From Chloracidobacterium sp. (lineage in GTDB: Bacteria; Acidobacteriota; Blastocatellia; Pyrinomonadales; Pyrinomonadaceae), in NCBI GenBank assembly GCA_016711345.1, contig JADJTD010000001.1, forward strand, positions 2,108,001-2,172,000: a DNA stretch of 64,000 bases, read 5' to 3'. Positions 45,796 to 53,803 of this stretch are shown here, piece by piece (position 1 is the stretch's first letter; each line of letters begins with the position of its first letter). The translations under genes were made by a program, and so were the position numbers. The notes below the pieces were generated by a model. It was not told the DNA's origin and made no database searches. It was given only the letters and a program-made list of their open reading frames with translations.

Positions 45796-46902
45796 ATGAG
45801 GCTCATCAAAATAGCTGTTTTTATCTTCGCTTGTGCTGCATTTGCGTCTGCCCAGAGCGGGCGTGTGCAACAGACGCCGACGCCGCCTTCGGGTGACGAC
45901 ACGATCAAGGTTTCTACCGAAGAGATCAAGCTCAACGTGCTTGCCTTTGACGATAAGGGAAATTTCTTTCGCGATGTGACGGCAAACGACATTGTGATAT
46001 CAGAAAACAACATCCTGCATCAGCCCGCAAGCGTTCGCCGTATGCCGGCAAATGTGTTGATCGTCATGGACACAGGCGGCGAGATGCGGAGCGTGAAGTC
46101 GCTCGACAAAACACGCACCATTGCTCGCGGAGTTATGGAAAATTTGCGATCAGGTGATTCAGTTGCCGTTTTGCAGTATAGCGACAAGGCAGAGATAGTT
46201 GCTCCGTGGTCAAATGACAAAGTTCAGATGCTTGACGCACTAAAGCGGACGAAATTTGGCCGGCGTTCAATGTTCGTAGATGGCCTAAAGCTTGCTACCG
46301 AGTATCTTTTGAAAAGCGGACTTGATAACAAACATCTCGTGCTGATCACCGACGGCTCCGATAGCGGCAGCAGATCGTCCGCAAAGTTTGAAGCCATGCA
46401 GCGACTGCTTGCGACCGATATCAGCGTTCACGTTTTGAGCTATGCCGCGATGGAACTTGCCGATATCGAGCCGCGAACAAAAGGGATTTCAAATTCGCCG
46501 CCGCCAAAAGCGATGCCTGACGAAGTTGCCGCCCAATTGCCAAACGGTGCTCGCGACGTGATGACAGCGCCAAAAATGAAGAGCATCAATCTTGACCGAA
46601 CACTGATCAAGAAAATGAAGGCGCGCAAAACCGACCTTGAAGTAAGCAGTCAGCTGCTTGAAAATCTCGCTGCAAACACCAATGGCGAATTCATCTCGCC
46701 CGACAGTGTCGATGAACTTATCGAGAAAACGGGGCTCGTCGCCCGCATGATCGATTTAGTATATGTCGTGACCTATGCGCCAAAGGTTCCGGTCGTTGAC
46801 ACTCGCGGCATCGCCGAAAGAAACATCGACGTCACATCAAAACGCCCCGGCCTCGTCGTTGTGGCACGTAGAAAGCTCGTGATAAGTACCATAATGAAAT
46901 AA
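45796..46902 (+). CDS. Secreted VWA-domain protein, acidobacterial type
   Basis: 368 residues from the ATG at 45796, which begins a signal peptide (LIKIAVFIFACAAFASAQ). A short beta domain (VSTEEIKLNVLAFDDKGNFF, DVTANDIVISENN) precedes a von Willebrand A fold, as in the VWFA-related family expanded in Acidobacteriota. The MIDAS site is unusual: VIVMDTGGEMRS has D-x-G-x-E in place of D-x-S-x-S, while LITDGSDSGS is present later. It may bind metal weakly or not at all. Probably periplasmic or surface protein interaction; partner unknown. Confidence 0.87.
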   Translation: MRLIKIAVFIFACAAFASAQSGRVQQTPTPPSGDDTIKVSTEEIKLNVLAFDDKGNFFRDVTANDIVISENNILHQPASVRRMPANVLIVMDTGGEMRSVKSLDKTRTIARGVMENLRSGDSVAVLQYSDKAEIVAPWSNDKVQMLDALKRTKFGRRSMFVDGLKLATEYLLKSGLDNKHLVLITDGSDSGSRSSAKFEAMQRLLATDISVHVLSYAAMELADIEPRTKGISNSPPPKAMPDEVAAQLPNGARDVMTAPKMKSINLDRTLIKKMKARKTDLEVSSQLLENLAANTNGEFISPDSVDELIEKTGLVARMIDLVYVVTYAPKVPVVDTRGIAERNIDVTSKRPGLVVVARRKLVISTIMK

Positions 46903-46947
46903 AGGCCCAGCTTCACTTTTCGGAAGTTTTTATATAGATTTGCAGAA

Positions 46948-47592
46948 ATGAGAAATTTCTTAGCCATTGTAGTAAGCATATTTGTGTTTTGTATGTCAGC
47001 TTTTTCTCAGACAAGCGAGAAAATAGCATGTCCGAGCATCTTTGTGTACGGACCTGCGGGTATCGTTAATACCGGTGACATTGCTTCATTTACAGCGAAT
47101 GTTGGTTTAGGAGGAGAAAAATACAATCTCAAATACACTTGGTCGGTCAGTGCGGGAGACATCGTTTCGGGACAAGGAACCGATTCTATTTCAGTTCGGG
47201 TTCCGGAACGAGAGAATTTAACCGTCACGGTGGAAGTTGATGGGATGCCCGACGAGTGTGAAAAAACCTCTTCCGAAACACAGGGTTGTGGTTTGAAAAC
47301 GCCGGAAGCAATATTAGTTGATGAATTCAGGGGGTCAATTGAAAAAGTTTCTGGTGATCGCCTTGTAAAAATAGTTGAGGCAGCCAAATCACAACCTGAT
47401 GCACAGCTCTACATTTTTTTGTCTGGTTCTGCTAAAAATACAACGAGATCATTAAGGCGTAAAATGGTTGCAATAGCTAATGGATTAAAACAACTGCACG
47501 ACCGACAAATAACATATGTAACACTTACCAAGAACAACGATATTGCCATTGTCTGGCTCGTGCCTCCAGGAGCGTCGCTGCCAATTCCGTAA
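46948..47592 (+). CDS. Secreted Ig/PKD-like protein of unknown function
   Basis: 214 residues with a clear signal peptide (FLAIVVSIFVFCMSAFSQ). Residues about 25-100 look like a PKD/Ig-like domain (YTWSVSAGDIVSGQGTDSI). Residues 120-214 (YIFLSGSAKNTTRSLRRKM, then IAIVWLVPPGASLPIP) faintly recall an OmpA-type fold in length and strand pattern, but the peptidoglycan-binding residues are not obvious. Periplasmic or surface location expected; function unknown. Confidence 0.75.
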   Translation: MRNFLAIVVSIFVFCMSAFSQTSEKIACPSIFVYGPAGIVNTGDIASFTANVGLGGEKYNLKYTWSVSAGDIVSGQGTDSISVRVPERENLTVTVEVDGMPDECEKTSSETQGCGLKTPEAILVDEFRGSIEKVSGDRLVKIVEAAKSQPDAQLYIFLSGSAKNTTRSLRRKMVAIANGLKQLHDRQITYVTLTKNNDIAIVWLVPPGASLPIP

Positions 47593-47682
47593 TCAATAAA
47601 GCAAAGAAACTTGGAAGTAGAGGTCTTTTTATTACCGAGAAAATTAGTTTTGTATTTAGTAAGAAAGGAGATAAATATATAC

Positions 47683-48243
47683 ATGTCAACAGCAACAGGA
47701 ACCGCGACGGAAAACACCGTCACAATGGCAAAGGTCGGGCAACCGGCACCGGATTTTAACATGCCTTCGACCAAGAACATGGAAACGCTGGGCGATAACG
47801 TCAAGCTTTCTGATTACAAAGGCAAGTGGCTGATCATGATGTTCTACCCGCTCGATTTTACCGGCGTTTGTTCAAGTGAGCTTGTCCATTTTTCAAATCG
47901 TTTTGAAGAATTAAACAGCATCGGTGCCGAGGTTTTGGGTGTTTCGACCGACTCAGTCTATTCGCACCGTGCGTGGACAAAAGCACCGGCGGATCAGAAC
48001 GGCATCGGCGATATCAAGTACCCAATTGCTTCCGACCGCGGCGGCAGACTCGCGCGGCAATACAACATTCTGCTCGAAGATCCGAACATCGCTCTTCGAG
48101 GACTGTTCATAATCGATCCCGAAGGCGTACTTCAGTATTCAGTGGTTCACGCGATCAATATTGGACGTTCGGTAGATGAGACGCTTCGAGTATTGCAGGC
48201 TCTGCAGTCAGGCGGATTTTGCATGGCAGACTGGAAGCCTTAG
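47683..48243 (+). CDS. 2-Cys peroxiredoxin (AhpC/TSA family)
   Basis: 186 residues. The ATG at 47683 is preferred because AAAGGAG lies 12 bases upstream. The active site DFTGVCSSE has peroxidatic Cys63 with Thr60; Cys180 near the C-terminus (GGFCMADWKP) is the resolving cysteine in the position typical of 2-Cys enzymes. It reduces hydrogen peroxide and alkyl hydroperoxides with thioredoxin or AhpF-like reductants in the cytoplasm. Its stop overlaps by 4 bp the stop of the convergent minus-strand gene. Confidence 0.96.
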   Translation: MSTATGTATENTVTMAKVGQPAPDFNMPSTKNMETLGDNVKLSDYKGKWLIMMFYPLDFTGVCSSELVHFSNRFEELNSIGAEVLGVSTDSVYSHRAWTKAPADQNGIGDIKYPIASDRGGRLARQYNILLEDPNIALRGLFIIDPEGVLQYSVVHAINIGRSVDETLRVLQALQSGGFCMADWKP

Positions 48244-48758
48244 GAAGGGCTTCTATGAGTGCAATCAATGTAGATATTCCAAACGGAGCCACTTAGTTTG
48301 TCCCGAACAAACTCCCAGTGATTGGTGTACGATAGCCGGAATGAGATCATGACCCTCACCTCATCTTTTCCGAAGACAATTTGTCGTTCTCTAACCGAAT
48401 CAACCCAAGTTCCGCCTTTGAACTCCAATTGGGGCAGGTTGTCTAAGAAGAATTTGTGCACCTCATCAAACGAGCGGGAAGTTTTATAGTAATTTGAATA
48501 CCAAGCGTGCTGACTCCCAGTGCGTTGCCCCCACTGAGTGTCCAAATGTGTAAAATCATCTGGAATTGGAATTTGTTTGCAGACAGCCTGAGCAGTAAGT
48601 ACTCGATCAGCTGTGATTTCAGATTCAGAGTAGATTTCCGGCCATAAGAACTTGCTAACAAGTATTACTATAAGGATGGCAAATGCAATTAGACCAAAGC
48701 CGATCCCAATTTTTCCGTTAATGTTCCAAATTGACCTAAGTAATTGCTTAATTCGCAC
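48240..48758 (-). CDS. Single-pass membrane protein of unknown function
   Basis: 172 residues with a GTG start at 48758 and GAGG upstream. One membrane helix near the N-terminus (IGFGLIAFAILIVILVSKFLW) suggests the rest, about 130 residues, is periplasmic. That part has features such as HAWYSNYYKTSRSFDEVHKF and alternating strand/helix prediction by eye, but no recognised family. It is last in a minus-strand group after the DUF4112 gene, 51 bp away. Confidence 0.7.
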   Translation of the reverse strand: MRIKQLLRSIWNINGKIGIGFGLIAFAILIVILVSKFLWPEIYSESEITADRVLTAQAVCKQIPIPDDFTHLDTQWGQRTGSQHAWYSNYYKTSRSFDEVHKFFLDNLPQLEFKGGTWVDSVRERQIVFGKDEVRVMISFRLSYTNHWEFVRDKLSGSVWNIYIDCTHRSPS

Positions 48759-48809
48759 GGAGATTTTCCTCTACCCAGCTTTCAAAGGGTTTTGATCTCT
48801 TGATTTGAC

Positions 48810-49295
48810 CTATATTAGAGGTCGGCTGGTAAAAACCAAATAGAAAATATAGACGCTCGCAAGGATTGAAGCTACAAGAATAGCGATCAGCAATCCGATC
48901 AGGCCGAACACAAAGATGTAATCGCTCGTTTTGCCTTTGCCGTGACCGGCAGCGCGAGTGCGGATCAGGTCCATGTTTTGCTTGTTGGCCTTCCACACAA
49001 AATCGAAGGCATCGCCGATGAATGGAATAACTCCAACCGCATAATCGAGGCCGATATTAAATGCCATCCGCAGCAAAGTGATCTTAGGCACACCGTAACG
49101 AACGCCTGCGAGCAGTATGTAAAATGATGCAAAAGAGGTAAGTGTATCGCCGACATTTGGAATAAGGCCGATCAATGCATCAAGCCCGAATCTCCAGCCG
49201 GTTCCAGGCACGCGGAACAATCCGTCGAGATAAAACGAAAGATCATCGAGGCCTTTTTCAACCTCGATCTGTTTTTGTCTTTCTATCTCAGGCAT
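48810..49295 (-). CDS. DUF4112 membrane protein
   Basis: 161 residues. The conserved DUF4112 pattern is present: FRVPGTGWRFGLDALIGLIP, then GDTLTSFASFYILLAGVRYG and VIPFIGDAFDFVWKANKQN. Two or three membrane segments plus a C-terminal one (YIFVFGLIGLLIAILVASIL). Function of the family is unknown. It starts 5 bp after the HEAT-cyclophilin gene and is therefore in the same operon. Confidence 0.9.
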   Translation of the reverse strand: MPEIERQKQIEVEKGLDDLSFYLDGLFRVPGTGWRFGLDALIGLIPNVGDTLTSFASFYILLAGVRYGVPKITLLRMAFNIGLDYAVGVIPFIGDAFDFVWKANKQNMDLIRTRAAGHGKGKTSDYIFVFGLIGLLIAILVASILASVYIFYLVFTSRPLI

Positions 49296-49300
49296 ATGAA

Positions 49301-51643
49301 CTATGGCTTATCGTTGACCGGAACGCCGCCCTCTTCTTCTACCTCTTCCATTGGTTTCGGCTTTGGTTGTTTGGGCGGTGCCTTTTCTCCGATTATTTTT
49401 ACAGAAATGATCTTATCGCCTCGCACGATATTATCTACGACTTTCATGCCGATTTCGTTCACATGGCCGAAAACGGTGTAACCGCCGTCGAGATGAGGCT
49501 GCGGTGAATGCGTGACGAACCACTGCGATCCGCCGGTGTCTTTGCCGGACAATGCCATACCGACGGCACCGCGATCGAACTCTCGAGTGTTGATCTCACA
49601 GCGTATCGACCAACCCGGACCGCCGTTTCCGTCGCCGCGCGGGTCGCCGTCCTGCATTACAAAATTCGACACGACGCGATGAACTTCGACGCCATTAAAA
49701 TAATCATCGCGGGCGAGCTTAATAAAATTATCGACCGTAAGCGGCGCGTCTTCAGGATAAAAGTCTATAGTGAACGCACCTTTCTCAGTCGTAACGATCG
49801 CCTTGACCGTACCGTTCTTACGCGAAACTGCGCGGCGATAATCTGCTTCATTGCTCAGCATCTGGCCAAGCATTGTTCCGTAGGCTGCCGTGTAAGGACG
49901 GACACGGTTCGTGCCTTTCGCGATGGATTGCTCAACCAAAGCCGCGACATCGGGCGATAGTTTTTGAAGCTCTTTGTCCGACAGCAGATCGAGAGCTTTC
50001 TTTCGCGTAACGTAATCTGCTGAGTTCAAAGCTGCGAGCAACACTTCAACGGATTCTTTTTTGTCGAGTTTGAAAAGAGCGTCTAGGATAGCGAGCCGAG
50101 CATCGTTATACTCCTTATCCGCAATCGACCATCGGCCCCACGATTGTTTGAGTGCAGTGATATTCTCTTTTGATGCCAGGCGTTCAGCCATTAGCTCTGC
50201 CGCCGTCGTTCGGACAAAAACATCATTGTTCGCAAGCCGCATACGCAGGAAAGCGTCGAGGTCTTTTGTCTTAAACTGCGCAAAAGCTCGAATAAAATCC
50301 GGGGCAGCGAGAAGGTTTTTCTTGTCTTCGTCAGAGTAAAACCTTGACGGTGTATCGGGCATCCCTAGACGCCTAGCTCCACCCACGGTTGTGTACGCCG
50401 TTGAAAGTCTGTCGGCCATTCGCCTAAGCAATACCGGTGCTGCATCACGCATTTTTTTTACTTCTTCGTTTCTCGGAAAAACGTTAGCCAACTCGCCAGC
50501 GACTTGTGCTGTAGTACTTAAACCCCACGATGTTTTGAGGGCGGTTGGCGAGATCGTGAAATCGCCGGGCTTGACACGCATTCGCGCCACCGATATTTCG
50601 GCAGTGTGTCCGTCATCAAGCTTTACAAGCTCATCGAGCAATTTAACCGCTCGCTCGTTTCCGGTGTCTGGCAGAAGTCTGCCAAGGACAGTCGCGATCT
50701 CGACAAGCTCATTCTTTTCAACCGGTTGCGCAAATTTAGATCTCTTGTAATCGACTAGAAGTTTCTCGCCGCGTTCAAGCAACCTGTCGGCGGCTTTCGG
50801 GTCTTTCAAACTTCCCAAGGAGCGAATGGCCGAAACTCGAACACGCAAATCTACGTCATCCGCCGCGCTTTTTACGAGCGCATCAAGAGCTTTCCTATCT
50901 TGGGTAGCACCAAGAACCCTTGCGGCATTTGCTCGGGCGACTGCGTCGGTGTCGGTCGAAAGAATCGTCCTTACCAAAGTATTTGCTTGCGAAGCGCGAA
51001 GCCGTACGAGAGTGTTAGCGGCGTCGCCTCGTGTGCGGGCATCTTTGCTCTTGAGAAATTCCGCGGTTAGGAAATCGGTGTCATCAGGCCGCTTACGCTT
51101 TGGGTCGTTGCTGCTGGATCTGCCCGCAGCGGTTAGGCCGAGAAGTACGGTCGTGCGGTCTTGTTTCACACCACGACGATTTTCGTCGTCGAGGGTTTTT
51201 AGGATCGCCTCGTTGAGCGACTTAGACTTTTCGTCTTTACCATTTGCGGCTGCGATCTTTCCGGCGGCTTCGACAGCTCGAGCGCGAACTAGAGCGGGCG
51301 TTTTTGGATCGCTGAGTATTTTTAGTATCGAGTCGGAGCCTTTTATCGATTCGATCTCGCCAAGGCCAAAAGCTGCATTTGCCGCGACGTTTGCCGAGCT
51401 GTCAGAAAGCAATGCAGCAAGATCGTCAACTGCCTTTTCCTCACCGATCCTTCCGGCTGCGAGAGCAGCTTTGGCACGCACCGCCGGATTCTTGTCCTGC
51501 ATCAGATCTTTCAGTGTCTTGTCGTAACGGCGAGCGTCTTCGGCCCTGACGATCTGGACGGCAGTGTTAACAGGTACCTGTGCGTAAGCCGCGATGCTCA
51601 GGACGAATAACAGGAAAAAAGCGTTGAGGAAATAGCGTTTCAT
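49301..51643 (-). CDS. Exported HEAT-repeat protein fused to a cyclophilin peptidyl-prolyl isomerase
   Basis: 780 residues. A signal peptide (FLNAFFLLFVLSIAAYAQ) is followed by about 550 residues of HEAT/PBS-type helical repeats (for example DKNPAVRAKAALAAGRIGEE, DLRVRVSAIRSLGSLKDPKA). The C-terminal cyclophilin domain (about 600-765) contains FYPEDAPLTVDNFIKLARDD, HRVVSNFVMQDGDPRGDG and GGSQWFVTHSPQPHLDG. The tail is Pro/Lys/Glu-rich. The isomerase should act in the periplasm, with the HEAT superhelix recruiting client proteins. It leads a minus-strand operon with the DUF4112 gene. Confidence 0.92.
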   Translation of the reverse strand: MKRYFLNAFFLLFVLSIAAYAQVPVNTAVQIVRAEDARRYDKTLKDLMQDKNPAVRAKAALAAGRIGEEKAVDDLAALLSDSSANVAANAAFGLGEIESIKGSDSILKILSDPKTPALVRARAVEAAGKIAAANGKDEKSKSLNEAILKTLDDENRRGVKQDRTTVLLGLTAAGRSSSNDPKRKRPDDTDFLTAEFLKSKDARTRGDAANTLVRLRASQANTLVRTILSTDTDAVARANAARVLGATQDRKALDALVKSAADDVDLRVRVSAIRSLGSLKDPKAADRLLERGEKLLVDYKRSKFAQPVEKNELVEIATVLGRLLPDTGNERAVKLLDELVKLDDGHTAEISVARMRVKPGDFTISPTALKTSWGLSTTAQVAGELANVFPRNEEVKKMRDAAPVLLRRMADRLSTAYTTVGGARRLGMPDTPSRFYSDEDKKNLLAAPDFIRAFAQFKTKDLDAFLRMRLANNDVFVRTTAAELMAERLASKENITALKQSWGRWSIADKEYNDARLAILDALFKLDKKESVEVLLAALNSADYVTRKKALDLLSDKELQKLSPDVAALVEQSIAKGTNRVRPYTAAYGTMLGQMLSNEADYRRAVSRKNGTVKAIVTTEKGAFTIDFYPEDAPLTVDNFIKLARDDYFNGVEVHRVVSNFVMQDGDPRGDGNGGPGWSIRCEINTREFDRGAVGMALSGKDTGGSQWFVTHSPQPHLDGGYTVFGHVNEIGMKVVDNIVRGDKIISVKIIGEKAPPKQPKPKPMEEVEEEGGVPVNDKP

Positions 51644-51693
51644 AGAAAAATGATTTTCCTGATTCTAACCGTCTGAGAGGGTAAAAGCCAAAA

Positions 51694-51715
51694 CCCCGCA
51701 ATTCGCATTGCGGGG
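51694..51715. terminator. Symmetric terminator hairpin
   Basis: CCCCGCAAT pairs with ATTGCGGGG across a 4-nt loop. T-rich sequence flanks both sides (GGGTTTTGG on the minus strand, GGGGCTTTG on the plus). It lies after the small minus-strand gene at 51819-52067. Confidence 0.8.
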
Positions 51716-51818
51716 CTTTGATAATTTAATGAGCGGATTACTGGAATCAGCTTTGGCCGGAATCGCAAATTCCAATTCGAGTCGCAAAGACAGGGAATTG
51801 GGGTTGAGACTCAGAACC

Positions 51819-52067
51819 TTAACCAGCTGTTTCGAAAAGTGCGAGGATCTGTTTGCCCTCGATGGAACGCGGGTCAATGGTACGCAGGTGTTTTTGACCC
51901 TGCATTTCCCATATCGCCGTCACAGTTCCTTCCTTTTCAACCGCCTGATAAGAAACGTCTTCCGGTGTTGCCGGTTCTTCCACGGGCGCCGTTTCCACCG
52001 TCGTTATTTGCTGGGCTGCAACTGGCGTTTCTGGAGCCTCGACGGCCTGTACTGCTTCATCTGACAT
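51819..52067 (-). CDS. Small acidic hypothetical protein
   Basis: 82 residues, preceded by GAGGAG on the minus strand. The first 45 residues are Glu/Pro/Ala/Thr-rich and probably disordered; the remainder (GTVTAIWEMQGQKHLRTIDP) looks like a small beta unit. No family recognised, no membrane helix. Confidence 0.6.
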   Translation of the reverse strand: MSDEAVQAVEAPETPVAAQQITTVETAPVEEPATPEDVSYQAVEKEGTVTAIWEMQGQKHLRTIDPRSIEGKQILALFETAG

Positions 52068-52151
52068 TTAGATCTATGTTCTCCTCAAATAATAAACTGT
52101 CGCAGAATAGGGAATTCTGACACATTTGTCCTATATTGTCGAGCCCCAACT

Positions 52152-53687
52152 TCATTTAGACCGCTTTAAGTCAAGCTCGTAGAACCAAAAATCGTTATTA
52201 GGCTGGTCGATCTTTAGTTGGTCGGTCTTGCCGTCTTTGTCGATGGTAAAGGTCACAAAACCACGTGGAAAATTGTAATTGACCGACGGTCGCCAACGGA
52301 TCTGAAAAGTATCGAAATGCCAAGGGTCGAGATCGGCGACAAAATTCGGGGCCGGAACCATACGCATCACAAGCTTGCCGTCTTCCTCGGCGATCGTTAC
52401 GTCGCCATACATCTGACTTGTGTAGGTTCCGGCGTAATTTTTAAGATCGAGTGAAGGTTTGGTATTCAACACACGGGCATCGTCAATTTTTTTGGCCTCG
52501 GCTGCATCATTTGCTTTATTTGTTGCCATCACAGTTTTTGCTTCTTCGTTCCAGTCGCGTTTCGGAGCGTTTACAAAAACATCACGTATCTTTGCCATCA
52601 TTATCTGGAATGACGGAGATTCGTTATTGGTCAGTACGACAAAACCAACATTCTCTTCCGGTATCAGCACAGTGAAGGAGAGCATTCCGTCGAGTCCGCC
52701 ACTGTGGTTTATGATCTTGCGGCCCTGATAATCATACATTCCCCAGCCCAAGCCATAAGCGCTGAAATGCCGCGTCGGGTTGTTTTTTGCCGCAGCTTCC
52801 GAGATAGACTGCAAAGTATGCGGCGACCACATTTGCCAGCTTTGCTCGCTGCTAAATATCTTTTTGCCCTCAAATGTTCCTTTTCCCATCTGTAGGCGTA
52901 TCCATTTCGACAGGTCCGCTACCGATGAATTGAGACGCACGGCGCCAATCGCCTCATCAAGAAATCCAACCGGCAAAGGTCGCAAAGTACCGCCAGATTC
53001 GTTATGCGGCATTGCGAAATTGTCCTTCATGTCGCGGACGCTCAACGTCGTTCTGTTCATCGCAAGTGGCGTCAGAATTCGTTCCTTAACAAACTCCGCC
53101 CATGGCTTGCCCGAAACCTTTTCGGTGATTCTGCCCGCAGCGATGTACATCAGATTTTGATAGCCGTAACGGCTGCGAAAACTCGAAACAGGCTTGAGAT
53201 AACGCACACGCCGCAGCATCTCATCCGTCGAATACGTCGTGTCGTACCAAAGCAGATCGCCGCTAAATGTGTCGAGACCGACGCGATGGCTCAAGATGTC
53301 GCGGATCGTCAATTCGTTTGTGACCCACGGGTCATACATCTGAAAATCTGGCAGGTATTTCGAGACTTTATCGTTCCAGGCGATCTTTTTCTCATCAACA
53401 AGAATGGCGAGAGCCGCCGTCGCAAACGCCTTAGAATTTGACGCAATGGCAAACAGCGTATTCTCATCCACCTTGTCCGGCTTGCCGAGTTCGCGAACAC
53501 CGTAGCCCTTTGCCATGACTACTTTGTCGTCTTTAACGACGGCAATAGCCATGCCCGGGCCTTTCCATGTGGTCATGACAGTGTTGGCGTAATCGTCGAT
53601 CTCCTTTATTTTTTCGTCAATGGTCTGGCTGTAGACAAAAAGCTGAAAAACGAAAACAATAGCGAGAATTGAGGTGATCTTTTTCAT
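52152..53687 (-). CDS. Exported serine hydrolase, class C beta-lactamase-like
   Basis: 511 residues from the ATG at 53687, which begins a signal peptide (ITSILAIVFVFQLFVYSQ). The nucleophile motif S-x-x-K is Ser83-N-S-Lys86 (IASNSKAF), the Tyr motif is Tyr176-Q-Asn178 (RYGYQNLMY), and the third motif is HSGG (NHSGGLDG). A C-terminal beta domain of about 110 residues (from LKNYAGTYTSQMYGDV) resembles DUF3471. Such proteins are esterases, D-amino peptidases or penicillin-interactive enzymes; the specific substrate cannot be read from sequence. Confidence 0.92.
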   Translation of the reverse strand: MKKITSILAIVFVFQLFVYSQTIDEKIKEIDDYANTVMTTWKGPGMAIAVVKDDKVVMAKGYGVRELGKPDKVDENTLFAIASNSKAFATAALAILVDEKKIAWNDKVSKYLPDFQMYDPWVTNELTIRDILSHRVGLDTFSGDLLWYDTTYSTDEMLRRVRYLKPVSSFRSRYGYQNLMYIAAGRITEKVSGKPWAEFVKERILTPLAMNRTTLSVRDMKDNFAMPHNESGGTLRPLPVGFLDEAIGAVRLNSSVADLSKWIRLQMGKGTFEGKKIFSSEQSWQMWSPHTLQSISEAAAKNNPTRHFSAYGLGWGMYDYQGRKIINHSGGLDGMLSFTVLIPEENVGFVVLTNNESPSFQIMMAKIRDVFVNAPKRDWNEEAKTVMATNKANDAAEAKKIDDARVLNTKPSLDLKNYAGTYTSQMYGDVTIAEEDGKLVMRMVPAPNFVADLDPWHFDTFQIRWRPSVNYNFPRGFVTFTIDKDGKTDQLKIDQPNNDFWFYELDLKRSK

Positions 53688-53764
53688 AATATTGGCAATA
53701 ATTCTATCATCTTTGCGATGCTCGTCGAGCCGCAATATTTCTTTAAGCAACAGAGATTTTCGTA

Positions 53765-53770
53765 TATAAT
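53765..53770 (+). promoter_or_regulatory. -10 box of the large subtilase gene
   Basis: Perfect TATAAT. TTTAAG at 53742-53747 is a weak -35 at 17-bp spacing. The ribosome-binding site GAGGGGTAGGA lies at 53787-53797, before the ATG at 53804. Confidence 0.5.
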
Positions 53771-53803
53771 AATGCAAATTGCATCCGAGGGGTAGGAATA
53801 ATA

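Noticed and set aside
50826..51527. 233-aa plus-strand ORF
   Set aside because: Antisense to the HEAT-cyclophilin gene; Ser/Arg/Ala-rich shadow of helical repeats.
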